This document shows positions 53,311 to 61,468 of a stretch of 64,000 bases of DNA, in pieces. The first letter of the stretch is position 1. Every line of letters begins with the position of its first letter. Both the position numbers and the translations under genes were made by a program. Source of the DNA: Agromyces bauzanensis (lineage in GTDB: Bacteria > Actinomycetota > Actinomycetes > Actinomycetales > Microbacteriaceae); NCBI RefSeq assembly GCF_014645655.1, contig NZ_BMMD01000002.1, positions 248,001-312,000 on the forward strand. The letters run 5' to 3'. The notes beneath the pieces are model-generated. The model was not told where the DNA came from. It ran no database searches and saw only the letters and a program-made list of their open reading frames with translations.

Positions 53311-54840
53311 ATGACCACCGACGAGATCGCCACCCCCGGCAAGATCATCGCCGTGCACCTCAACTACCGGTCGCGCGCGGCGCAGCGCGGCCGCACGCCC
53401 GCAGCCCCGAGCTACTTCCTGAAGCCGACGTCTTCGGTGGCGGCCTCCGGCAGCACGCTCGAACGTCCTGCCGGCACCGAACTGCTCGCCTTCGAGGGCG
53501 AGATCGCGCTCATCATCGGCGAGCCCGCGCGGCGCGTCTCCCCCGAGGAGGGCTGGCGGCACGTGGCATCCGTCACCGCGGCCGACGACTTCGGCCTCTA
53601 CGACCTGCGGGCGGCCGACAAGGGCTCGAACGTGCGCTCGAAGGGCGGAGACGGCTTCACGCCGCTCGGCCCGGCCGCGATCCCAGCGGAAGCCGTCGAC
53701 CCCGCCGGCCTCCGCGTGCGCACGTGGGTCAACGGCCGACTCGTGCAGCACGACACGAGCGACACGCTGCTCTTCCCGTTCGGCCAGCTCGTCGCCGACC
53801 TCTCACAGCTCATGACCCTCGAGACCGGCGACGTCATCCTCACCGGCACACCGGCAGGCTCGTCGGTCGTCGTGCCCGGCGACGTCGTCGAGGTCGAGGT
53901 GGACGCACCGGATGCCCCGGGCGCGCCCTCGAGCGGGCGACTCGTGACGACCATCACCGAGGGCACCGTGCCGTTCGGCGACTTCGGCACCACGCCGGCG
54001 GTCGACGACCTGCAGCGCGAGGAGGCGTGGGGCAGTGCCGAGGCCGCGGGCCTCGCCCCGGTCGCTGAGCCCGTCGAAGGGACCGCGCCGGGGCAGCTCC
54101 CTTCGACAGGCGCGGGGAGCGAAGAGTTCGAGCTCACCCACGACCTGCGCGAGCGCCTCTCCGGGGTCGGCGTCGCGACCCTCTCGGTCGCGCTCCGCAA
54201 GCGCGGCTACCACGACGTCTTCATCGAGGGCGTCTCATCGAACCACGACGGCGACCGCATCGTGGGTCGCGCGAGGACCCTCCGGTTCATCCCCTTTCGG
54301 CCCGACCTCTTCCAGCGCCACGGCGGCGGATTCAACGCGCAGAAGCGCGCGTTCGACACCGTGGCGCCCGGCGAGGTGCTCGTGGTCGAGGCCCGCGGCG
54401 AGCGCGGGACCGGCACCGTGGGCGACGTGCTCGCGCTCCGCGCCCAGGTGCGCGGCGCCGCCGGCATCGTCACCGACGGCGGCGTGCGCGACTACGACGT
54501 GGTGCGCGGCTTCGAGCTCCCCGTGTTCTCGCAGGGCGCGCACCCCTCGGTGCTGGGCCGCCGGCACGTGCCGTGGGAGACCGACGTGACGATCGCGTGC
54601 GGCGGCGCCGCCGTGCAGCCCGGCGACGTCATCGTGGGCGACGGTGACGGCGTCATCGTGATCCCGCCCGCGCTCGTCGAGGAGGTGCTCGCCGAGGCGG
54701 AGACCCAGGAGCGCGAGGACGCCTGGGTCGCCGAGCAGGTCGCGGCCGGGGCATCCGTCGACGGACTGTTCCCGATGAACGCCGAGTGGCGGGTCCGCTA
54801 CGAGGCGGCCCTTCGACTGGCTCAGGGACCGACCTCATGA
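53311..54840 (+). CDS. FAH-RraA fusion: OHED isomerase/decarboxylase-like domain plus RraA-like domain
   Basis: 509 residues, two domains. N-terminal (about 1-240): fumarylacetoacetate-hydrolase fold with LAFEGEIALIIGEPARRVSP, TAADDFGLYDLR, KGGDGFTPLGP and VILTGTPAGSS, like HpcE/HpaG enzymes that isomerise and decarboxylate the CHM product. C-terminal (about 285-500): RraA fold with TVGDVLALRAQVRGAAGIVT, DGGVRDYD and GDVIVGDGDGVIVIP, like HMG-aldolase/oxaloacetate decarboxylases. The linker (EPVEGTAPGQLPSTGAG) is encoded by an inverted pair of the dispersed CTTCGAC repeat. A free-standing HpaF isomerase and a separate decarboxylase are missing, so this fusion may cover both steps. GAGG lies 7 nt before ATG 53311; ATG 53305 is too close to it. 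Confidence 0.82.
   Translation: MTTDEIATPGKIIAVHLNYRSRAAQRGRTPAAPSYFLKPTSSVAASGSTLERPAGTELLAFEGEIALIIGEPARRVSPEEGWRHVASVTAADDFGLYDLRAADKGSNVRSKGGDGFTPLGPAAIPAEAVDPAGLRVRTWVNGRLVQHDTSDTLLFPFGQLVADLSQLMTLETGDVILTGTPAGSSVVVPGDVVEVEVDAPDAPGAPSSGRLVTTITEGTVPFGDFGTTPAVDDLQREEAWGSAEAAGLAPVAEPVEGTAPGQLPSTGAGSEEFELTHDLRERLSGVGVATLSVALRKRGYHDVFIEGVSSNHDGDRIVGRARTLRFIPFRPDLFQRHGGGFNAQKRAFDTVAPGEVLVVEARGERGTGTVGDVLALRAQVRGAAGIVTDGGVRDYDVVRGFELPVFSQGAHPSVLGRRHVPWETDVTIACGGAAVQPGDVIVGDGDGVIVIPPALVEEVLAEAETQEREDAWVAEQVAAGASVDGLFPMNAEWRVRYEAALRLAQGPTS
54061..54111. repeat. Inverted pair of the dispersed repeat inside the FAH-RraA linker
   Basis: GTCGCTGAGCCCGTCGAAGGG (first 21 nt, minus-oriented copy) and CCCTTCGACAGGC (54099-54111) face each other across 17 nt and can pair GCC-GTCGAAGGG with CCCTTCGAC-GGC. 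Both are in frame within the coding sequence. Confidence 0.7.
54809..54830 (+). repeat. Dispersed repeat copy at the end of the FAH-RraA gene
   Basis: CCCTTCGACTGGCTCAGGGA, encoding the last residues LRLAQGPTS and reaching the stop/GntR start overlap. Confidence 0.65.
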
Positions 54841-55541
54841 CCGGGGCGAGCAAGTCGCAGCGGGCCTACGACTACCTCCGCGAGCGCATCGACGACGGTC
54901 GCTTCGTGCCCGGCTACCGGCTCGTGCTCGGCCAGATCGCGCGCGAGCTCGACGTCTCGGTGGTCCCCGTGCGCGAGGCCATCCGGCGCCTCGAGGCCGA
55001 GGGGTACGTCACGTTCGAACGCAACGTCGGCGCCCAGGTCGCGCTCATCAAGGAGACCGAGTACCTGCACACCATGCAGACGCTCTCCATCGTCGAGGGC
55101 GCGGCGACCTCGCTGTCGGCGCCGTACCTCACCGCCGACCAGCTGCAGCGGGCCCGGCAGATCAACGAGCGGATGCGGAGGCTCCTCGACGACTTCGACC
55201 CGCACCGCTTCACGGCGCTCAACACCGAGTTCCACGCCGCGCTCTACGAGGCGTGCCCGAACCCGCACATCCTCGACCTCGTGCACCGCGGCTGGAACCG
55301 CCTGAAGCTCCTGCGCGACACGTCGTTCAGCTTCGTGCCGGGCCGCGCCGCCGAGTCCGTGGCCGAGCACGAGCGCATCATCGAGCTCATCGAGTCGGGC
55401 GCCGACGCGCTCGAGATCGAGCTCGCCGCCCGGGCCCACCGCACCGCCACGCTCGACGCGGTGCTCGCCTACACCGCCGAGCACAAGCATCCGGCCCCGC
55501 GCCGGGCCACGGAGCCGCAGCTCGCCACGACCATCGACTGA
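54837..55541 (+). CDS. GntR family regulator (FCD/FadR subfamily) of the homoprotocatechuate operon
   Basis: 234 residues. N-terminal winged helix: RLVLGQIARELDVSVVPVRE (recognition helix VPVREAIRRLE), followed by ERNVGAQVALI, the wing. C-terminal FCD domain: LNTEFHAALYEACPNPHILD and SVAEHERIIELIESG, with His residues able to hold a metal. Starts in ATGA overlap with the fusion gene. Probable local repressor binding the 21-bp motifs at 51561 and 53272; in proteobacteria this role is filled by MarR-type HpaR instead. Confidence 0.88.
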   Translation: MTGASKSQRAYDYLRERIDDGRFVPGYRLVLGQIARELDVSVVPVREAIRRLEAEGYVTFERNVGAQVALIKETEYLHTMQTLSIVEGAATSLSAPYLTADQLQRARQINERMRRLLDDFDPHRFTALNTEFHAALYEACPNPHILDLVHRGWNRLKLLRDTSFSFVPGRAAESVAEHERIIELIESGADALEIELAARAHRTATLDAVLAYTAEHKHPAPRRATEPQLATTID

Positions 55542-55560
55542 CCCACCGAACGAGGAACAC

Positions 55561-57096
55561 ATGACGCGTCACATCCCCGAGGGACTGCCCGACCGCATCC
55601 GCCACTTCATCGACGGCGAGTTCGTCGACTCGGTCGGCGGCGAGACGTTCGACGTGCTCGACCCCGTGTCGAACGAGACCTACGTGCAGGCCGCGGCCGG
55701 TCAGAAGGCCGACATCGACCGCGCCGTCGCCGCCGCCAGGCGCGCCTTCACCGAGGGCTCGTGGCCGCGGATGCTGCCCCGCGAGCGCTCCCGGGTGCTG
55801 CACCGCATCGCCGACGGCGTGGAGGCGCAGGACGCACGCCTCGCCGAGCTCGAGACCTTCGACACCGGCCTGCCGATCACGCAGGCCCTCGGACAGGCGC
55901 GTCGCGCGGCCGAGAACTTCCGCTTCTTCGCCGACCTGATCGTCGCCCAGGCCGACGACACCTACAAGGTCCCCGGCCGGCAGGTGAACTACGTGAACCG
56001 CAAGCCGATCGGCGTCGCGGGGCTGATCACGCCGTGGAACACGCCGTTCATGCTCGAGTCGTGGAAGCTGGCCCCCGCGCTCGCCACCGGCAACACCGTC
56101 GTGCTGAAGCCCGCCGAGTTCACGCCGCTCTCGGCATCGCTGTGGGCCGACATCTTCCGCGAGGCAGGCCTCCCCGACGGGGTGTTCAACCTCGTCAACG
56201 GCCTCGGCGAGGAGGCGGGCGACGCGCTCGTCAAGCACCCCGACGTGCCGCTCATCTCGTTCACGGGCGAGAGCCGCACCGGCCAGATCATCTTCGGCAA
56301 CGCGGCGCCCTTCCTCAAGGGCCTCTCGATGGAGCTCGGCGGCAAGAGCCCGGCGGTGGTCTTCGCCGACGCCGACCTCGACGCGGCGGTCGACGCCACG
56401 ATCTTCGGCGTGTTCTCGCTCAACGGCGAGCGCTGCACCGCGGGCAGCCGCATCCTCGTCGAGCGTTCGATCTACGACGAGTTCGTCGAGAAGTACGCCG
56501 CGCAGGCGAAGCGCGTCGTCGTGGGCGACCCGCACGACCCGAAGACCGAGGTCGGCGCGCTCGTGCACCCCGAGCACTACGAGAAGGTCATGAGCTACGT
56601 CGAGATCGGCAAGGCCGAGGGCCGCCTCGTCGCCGGCGGCGGCCGCCCCGAGGGCTTCCCCACGGGCAACTACGTCGCCCCGACGGTGTTCGCGGATGTC
56701 CCGAAGGACGCGCGGATCTTCCAGGAGGAGATCTTCGGGCCGGTCGTCGCGATCACGCCCTTCGACTCCGACGCGGAGGCGCTCGAACTCGCGAATGGCG
56801 TGAAGTACGGCCTCGCCGCCTACATCTGGACCAACGACCTCAAGCGCGCGCACAACTTCGCGCAGGCGGTCGAGGCCGGCATGGTGTGGCTGAACTCGAA
56901 CAACGTCCGCGACCTGCGCACACCCTTCGGCGGCGTGAAGGCCTCGGGCCTCGGCCACGAGGGCGGCTACCGCTCGATCGACTTCTACACCGACCAGCAG
57001 GCGGTGCACATCACCCTCGGTGCGGTGCACAATCCGACGTTCGGCAAGCAGGAGCACCACGACGAGACCGACCCGGACGACCCGGACCCTCGCTGA
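55561..57096 (+). CDS. hpaE: 5-carboxymethyl-2-hydroxymuconate semialdehyde dehydrogenase
   Basis: 511 residues, ALDH superfamily. ITPWNTPFMLESWKLAPALA (156-175), general-base Glu258 in SMELGGKSPAVVF, nucleophile Cys292 in NGERCTAGSR, and KPAEFTPLSA for NAD. Oxidises the ring-cleavage product CHMS to CHM with NAD+. ALDH substrate is assigned from its place between the regulator and the dioxygenase. Confidence 0.92.
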   Translation: MTRHIPEGLPDRIRHFIDGEFVDSVGGETFDVLDPVSNETYVQAAAGQKADIDRAVAAARRAFTEGSWPRMLPRERSRVLHRIADGVEAQDARLAELETFDTGLPITQALGQARRAAENFRFFADLIVAQADDTYKVPGRQVNYVNRKPIGVAGLITPWNTPFMLESWKLAPALATGNTVVLKPAEFTPLSASLWADIFREAGLPDGVFNLVNGLGEEAGDALVKHPDVPLISFTGESRTGQIIFGNAAPFLKGLSMELGGKSPAVVFADADLDAAVDATIFGVFSLNGERCTAGSRILVERSIYDEFVEKYAAQAKRVVVGDPHDPKTEVGALVHPEHYEKVMSYVEIGKAEGRLVAGGGRPEGFPTGNYVAPTVFADVPKDARIFQEEIFGPVVAITPFDSDAEALELANGVKYGLAAYIWTNDLKRAHNFAQAVEAGMVWLNSNNVRDLRTPFGGVKASGLGHEGGYRSIDFYTDQQAVHITLGAVHNPTFGKQEHHDETDPDDPDPR

Positions 57097-57138
57097 CCCC
57101 CAGTCCAACCGCAGAGGAACATCGAGCAAGGACGCGAA

Positions 57139-58302
57139 ATGAGCACCAACGACAAGACCCTCACCTCCTCGGGCTTCTACGTCTCGCAGGAGGCCCCCAT
57201 CCACGCCGACCACCCGATCCCGACCCCATCGGCGCCGGCGCCGGACATCCTGCGCTGCGCCTACATGGAGCTCGTCGTCACCGACCTGCAGCGCTCGCGC
57301 GCGTTCTACGTCGACGTGCTGGGCCTCACCGTGACGGAGGAGGACGAGGACACCGTCCACCTCCGCTCCCTCGAGGAGTTCATCCACCACAACCTCGTGC
57401 TGCGCAAGGGTCCCGTTGCAGCGGTCGCCGCGTTCAGCTACCGCGTGCGCACTCCCGAGGACCTGGACAAGGCCGTCGCGTTCTACACGGAGCTCGGATG
57501 CCGCGTCGAGCGCCGCGCCGAGGGCTTCACCACGGGGATCGGCGACTCGGTGCGTGTCGAGGACCCGCTGGGCTTCCCCTACGAGTTCTTCCACGACGTC
57601 GACCACGTCGAGCGCCTCGCGTGGCGCTACGACCTGTACACCCCGGGCGCACTCGTGCGCCTCGACCACTTCAACCAGGTCACCCCCGACGTGCCGCGCG
57701 CCACGAAGTTCATGCAGGACCTCGGCTTCCGGGTCACCGAGGACATCCAGGATGAGGCGGGTACCGTCTACGCCGCCTGGATGCGCCGCAAGCCGACGGT
57801 GCACGACACCGCCATGACCGGCGGCGACGGCCCCCGCATGCACCACGTCGCGTTCTCCACCCACGAGAAGCACAACATCCTCGCCATCTGCGACAAGCTC
57901 GGCGCCCTGCGCATGAGCGACCGCATCGAGCGCGGTCCCGGACGCCACGGCGTCTCGAACGCGTTCTACCTCTACCTGCGCGACCCCGACGGCCACCGGG
58001 TCGAGATCTACACGCAGGACTACTACACGGGCGATCCCGACAACCCCGTCGTCACCTGGGACGTGCACGACAACCAGCGCCGTGACTGGTGGGGCAACCC
58101 GGTCGTGCCCTCGTGGTACACCGAGGCGTCGCTCGTGCTCGACCTCGACGGCACCCCGCAGAAGGTCGTCGCCCGCACCGACGCCAGCGAGATGGCCGTC
58201 ACCATCGGTGCCGACGGGTTCTCGTACACCCGTCCCGAGGAGGGCGAGGCCTCGATGCCCGAGTGGAAGCAGGGCGAGTACAAGCTCGGCCACCAGCTCT
58301 GA
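57139..58302 (+). CDS. hpaD: 3,4-dihydroxyphenylacetate (homoprotocatechuate) 2,3-dioxygenase
   Basis: 387 residues, vicinal-oxygen-chelate extradiol type, as in Brevibacterium fuscum HPCD and Arthrobacter MndD. Metal ligands align with a constant +22 offset: His177 (LDHFNQ), His236 (HHVAFS) and Glu289 (HRVEIY). The acid-base His222 (VHDT) and Tyr279 (FYLYLRD) are also kept. Fe(II) or Mn(II) cannot be told apart from sequence. It opens the ring of homoprotocatechuate. Last gene of the operon; a hairpin CCGAC-GAA-GTCGG lies just after the stop. Confidence 0.95.
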   Translation: MSTNDKTLTSSGFYVSQEAPIHADHPIPTPSAPAPDILRCAYMELVVTDLQRSRAFYVDVLGLTVTEEDEDTVHLRSLEEFIHHNLVLRKGPVAAVAAFSYRVRTPEDLDKAVAFYTELGCRVERRAEGFTTGIGDSVRVEDPLGFPYEFFHDVDHVERLAWRYDLYTPGALVRLDHFNQVTPDVPRATKFMQDLGFRVTEDIQDEAGTVYAAWMRRKPTVHDTAMTGGDGPRMHHVAFSTHEKHNILAICDKLGALRMSDRIERGPGRHGVSNAFYLYLRDPDGHRVEIYTQDYYTGDPDNPVVTWDVHDNQRRDWWGNPVVPSWYTEASLVLDLDGTPQKVVARTDASEMAVTIGADGFSYTRPEEGEASMPEWKQGEYKLGHQL

Positions 58303-58304
58303 CC

Positions 58305-58330
58305 GGCTCGCCGACGAAGTCGGCCGGATT
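58305..58330. terminator. Hairpin between convergent hpaD and hydrolase genes
   Basis: CCGGC-TCG-CCGAC-GAA-GTCGG-CCGG, an interrupted stem in the 39-nt gap. Probably serves both directions. Confidence 0.5.
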
Positions 58331-58341
58331 CGTCAGGTGTG

Positions 58342-59148
58342 TCAGTCCTCGTCGGTCGCGGCCGACTCGGCGGCGAGGAACGCGATCGCCGCGTCCTTGA
58401 ACGCGCGCGACGTGAGCGTGGACACGTGGTCGCGGCCCGGGATGGTGACCAGGTCGCTGTCCCATTCGAGCGCGAGCTCCTGCACGCCCTCGGGAACCGG
58501 ATCCTGCTCGCCCGCGACGAAGAGGGTCGGGATGCCTCCGGGAATCGACAGCGGTGCGCCCAGCACGCCCTCGATGCAGGCGAGCAGCGCCTCGCGGTCG
58601 GCGCCCGCGGCGATCGCCGGCCGCAGCACCCGCTCGAGGTGCGGGTTGCCCGAGGGCTCGTCGCGGAGCAGCACGCCCCGGGCCTCGTCGAGATCCCAGG
58701 TGGCGAACCACTCCCGCGGCCCCGCCCCGCCGATCACGACGCGGCGGACGCACTCGGGCGCGAGCTCGGCCAGGCCCGAGACGACCCGGTTGCCCATGGA
58801 GTAGCCGACGACGTCGACGCGCGTCGCCCCGACCGAGTCGAGCACCGCGACGAGGTCGGCACCCTGGCGCTCGGGCGTGTACGAGTCGGCGTCGGCCGGC
58901 TTGTCGCTCTCGCCGTGGCCGCGCAGGTCGACCGTTATGACCGCGCGGCCCGCGTCGAGCAGCGCGCGCACCCAGCCGGTGCCCTCCCAGGTGACCCGCG
59001 AGTTCGACGCGAACCCGTGCACGAGCAGCACCGGCGGCAGCGAGGCATCCGATTCGCCCTCGTCGTGCACCCGGTAGGCGATGAGCACGCCGTCGGGCGA
59101 CTCCGCGTGCAGCGTCGGCGCCGGCGAGGCGGCCGCGGCGCGGTTCAC
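58342..59148 (-). CDS. Alpha/beta hydrolase
   Basis: 268 residues. LLVHGFASNS (oxyanion), nucleophile Ser in VVGYSMGNRVV, TVDLRGHGESDKP, and catalytic His in IPGRDHVSTL. GTG start overlaps the nicotinamidase stop by 4 nt. Substrate unknown; converges on hpaD but is on the other strand, so a role in the aromatic pathway is not implied. Confidence 0.88.
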   Translation of the reverse strand: MNRAAAASPAPTLHAESPDGVLIAYRVHDEGESDASLPPVLLVHGFASNSRVTWEGTGWVRALLDAGRAVITVDLRGHGESDKPADADSYTPERQGADLVAVLDSVGATRVDVVGYSMGNRVVSGLAELAPECVRRVVIGGAGPREWFATWDLDEARGVLLRDEPSGNPHLERVLRPAIAAGADREALLACIEGVLGAPLSIPGGIPTLFVAGEQDPVPEGVQELALEWDSDLVTIPGRDHVSTLTSRAFKDAAIAFLAAESAATDED

Positions 59149-59750
59149 GCTTCCTGCTCCTCGAGCGCACCCGACTCGGTGATGACGGCGCCCGCGTGCC
59201 CGAGCTCGGCGAGCGCCGCCTCGGAGGACCCGGGCGCGACCCCTGCCACGAGGTCGGTGAACACGCGCACGTGCTGTCCGTGCTCGAGGGCGTCGAGCGC
59301 GCTTGCGCGAACGCAGTAGTCGGTCGCGAGGCCGACCACGTCGATGTCGGTGATGCCGCGCGAGGTGAGCAGTTCGCTCACCGTGGCCGCCGCGTCATCC
59401 GTGCCCTCGAAGATCGAGTACGCGGGCACCCCCTGCCCCTTGCGGATGTGCACGTCGACGAGGCCCGTGTCGAGCGCCGGGTGGTACTCGGCACCCTCGG
59501 TGCCCTCCACGCAGTGCGGGGGCCACGAGTCCACGAAGTCGGGATCCATGTCGCCGACGGCGAAGTGGCCGCCGTTGTCGTTCTCGCTCGAGTGCCAGTC
59601 GCGGGATGCCACGACCACGCGGTAGTCGTCGCGGTGCCGGCCGAGGAACTCGGTCACCCCGGCGGCCACCGCCGCTCCCCCGTCGACGCCGAGTGCGCCC
59701 TCCTCGGTGAAGTCGTTCTGCACGTCGATGATGAACAACGCCCGCGTCAT
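59145..59750 (-). CDS. pncA: Nicotinamidase / isochorismatase family
   Basis: 201 residues. Catalytic Asp in FIIDVQNDF (residue 9), Lys in IRKGQG, Cys in GLATDYCVRASAL, and the metal-binding RDWHSSENDNGGHF region. Deamidates nicotinamide to nicotinate for NAD recycling. First gene of a two-gene unit with the hydrolase. Confidence 0.9.
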   Translation of the reverse strand: MTRALFIIDVQNDFTEEGALGVDGGAAVAAGVTEFLGRHRDDYRVVVASRDWHSSENDNGGHFAVGDMDPDFVDSWPPHCVEGTEGAEYHPALDTGLVDVHIRKGQGVPAYSIFEGTDDAAATVSELLTSRGITDIDVVGLATDYCVRASALDALEHGQHVRVFTDLVAGVAPGSSEAALAELGHAGAVITESGALEEQEA

Positions 59751-59826
59751 GGTGTCTCCTTCGCTCGTCTGGCACGCGAATCGCGCGCCGCCGTGCCTCC
59801 CATTCTTCCAGCCCGCGCAGGCGCGC

Positions 59827-61332
59827 TCACTGGTCTGAGAGATTGTCGCCGCAGAGGAAGAAGCCGGTCGTCAGGGTGTCGATGGCCTGCTTGGCGTCGT
59901 CGGACACGTCGCCAAGGGCGTAGATCGCGAACGTGAGGGTCGCACCGTCCTGCGCGCGGACGACGCCCGAGAGCGTGTAGCCCGTCTCGATCCAGCCGGT
60001 CTTGGCCGAGACCGCCCCGGCGGCGACGGCGTTGTCGCCGGCGAAGCGGTCGCTGTACGACAGCGACCCCCGCTGTCCCGACACCGGCAGTCCGTCCATG
60101 ACGACGCCGAGGTTCGCCTCCCGGGCGTTGATCTTCACGAACAACTGCGTGAGGTAGGAAGGCGGCACCGCGTTGTCGTCACTCAGCCCCGAGCCGTCGA
60201 CGACCGTGATGCCGGTCGTGTCGAGGCCGTACGCGGCGAGCCCCTGCAGCACGCCCTGGTTGACCGCCCCGAACGTGTTGCCCGCGCCCGTCTCGATCGC
60301 CACGAGCCGCGCGAGCATCTCGGCGACCGTGTTGTCGGAGACGACGAGCGCCTTGTCGACGAGCTGGGCGACGGTCGGCGAGCGCACCTGCCCGAGCTGC
60401 GCGGCACCCGACGGCACGGTGCCCCGCTCGATCACCCGGATGCCGCCGAGTTCGGCCGCGAACGCCTCGCCGGCCCGCGAGATCGGGTCGCCGCTGCGCC
60501 ACGACGTGTTCGCGGTCGGATCGTCGCGATCCCCGTCGACCTGGAGTGCCGTGATGTTCGACATGTAGCCGTACTCGCGTTCGACCAGATCCCAGCTCGG
60601 CTCCCACTCGTCGCCGCCGAAGTACGTGGCGTCGAGCACGAGCTTCGTCAGCGGCGGGTTCGCCGGGTCGGCCTCCCAGGCCGCGCGCACCTGAGCCGCG
60701 AGCTCGTCGAGGTGCGCGGCGCCCGGGTACACCGTCTCGGTGCCGCTCGGCGTGCGCGAGAGCGTGACGTCGCCGCCTCCGACGAGCACCGCGGAGCCGG
60801 GCTCCGCGCCCTTCACGACGGTCGTCGCCGCGCGGAAGTCGGGGCCGAGCACCGACAGCGCGGCCGCCGAGGTGAGGACCTTCATCACGCTTGCCGTGCG
60901 CGAGGGCGTCGTGCCGCCGCGATCGTAGAGCACCTCGCCTGTGGCCGCGTTCACGACCTGCGCCTGCAGGTTCGCGAGGCGGCCGTCGGCGGCGCGGTCG
61001 GCGACCGAGCATGTGCGGATGCGGCTCGGGGTCACCGCGGCCGCGGGTGCGGGCCTGGCCGGCTCGGCCGTCGGCGTGGGCGGCGGCGCGGTCGCGGCGC
61101 CGGCCCCGGCGGGCGCGTTCACCGCCGCCCCGGCGGCGAGCGCGCCCGAGCCGAGCAGCGCGAGCGCGAGCACGCCGGCCGTGATGAGGAGCGCGAGCCG
61201 GTGCTTCCGAGCGAAGGCGACGACGGATGCCGCGAGCCCGCGCCTGGCGGTCGAATCGGCGCGGTTCGCGGAGTCGTTGACGGGGTCGCCGGGCGTCGTG
61301 GGCTCGCCCGCGGCATCCGTCTCGTCGATCAC
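59827..61332 (-). CDS. dacB: D-alanyl-D-alanine carboxypeptidase / endopeptidase (PBP4, S13 family)
   Basis: 501 residues. Cytoplasmic tail of about 45, one membrane anchor (LALLITAGVLALALLGSGAL), Ala/Pro linker, then the S13 domain: SxxK in TASVMKVL (Ser148), SxN in VVSDNTVAEML and KTG in VSAKTGWIETG. Trims peptidoglycan peptides outside the membrane. GTG start at 61332 fits a TACAAT -10 (61344-61339) 6 nt upstream; the frame is open 30 codons earlier but these precede the promoter. Confidence 0.93.
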   Translation of the reverse strand: MIDETDAAGEPTTPGDPVNDSANRADSTARRGLAASVVAFARKHRLALLITAGVLALALLGSGALAAGAAVNAPAGAGAATAPPPTPTAEPARPAPAAAVTPSRIRTCSVADRAADGRLANLQAQVVNAATGEVLYDRGGTTPSRTASVMKVLTSAAALSVLGPDFRAATTVVKGAEPGSAVLVGGGDVTLSRTPSGTETVYPGAAHLDELAAQVRAAWEADPANPPLTKLVLDATYFGGDEWEPSWDLVEREYGYMSNITALQVDGDRDDPTANTSWRSGDPISRAGEAFAAELGGIRVIERGTVPSGAAQLGQVRSPTVAQLVDKALVVSDNTVAEMLARLVAIETGAGNTFGAVNQGVLQGLAAYGLDTTGITVVDGSGLSDDNAVPPSYLTQLFVKINAREANLGVVMDGLPVSGQRGSLSYSDRFAGDNAVAAGAVSAKTGWIETGYTLSGVVRAQDGATLTFAIYALGDVSDDAKQAIDTLTTGFFLCGDNLSDQ

Positions 61333-61435
61333 CCGGGAATTGTACGCGGCCGTCTCGGGCGGTTCCTGAGGATCCCCCGGCGCACGACGGCGCGACCCGG
61401 GCGACGACCGCCGCGGCCGCACCCCGGCCGCACCC

Positions 61436-61468
61436 CGGTCACTCGCCGGTCACTCGCCGGTCACTCGC
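61436..61468. repeat. Three tandem 11-bp repeats at the end of the Gfo/Idh gene
   Basis: CGGTCACTCGC three times exactly, over the stop codon (61461-61463). Just before them GCCGCACCCCG is repeated twice. On the minus strand each unit offers a TGA. Confidence 0.85.

Noticed and set aside
55387..58293. A 968-codon minus-strand open frame
   Set aside because: Antisense shadow of hpaE and hpaD, which carry complete active sites with the expected residue spacing.
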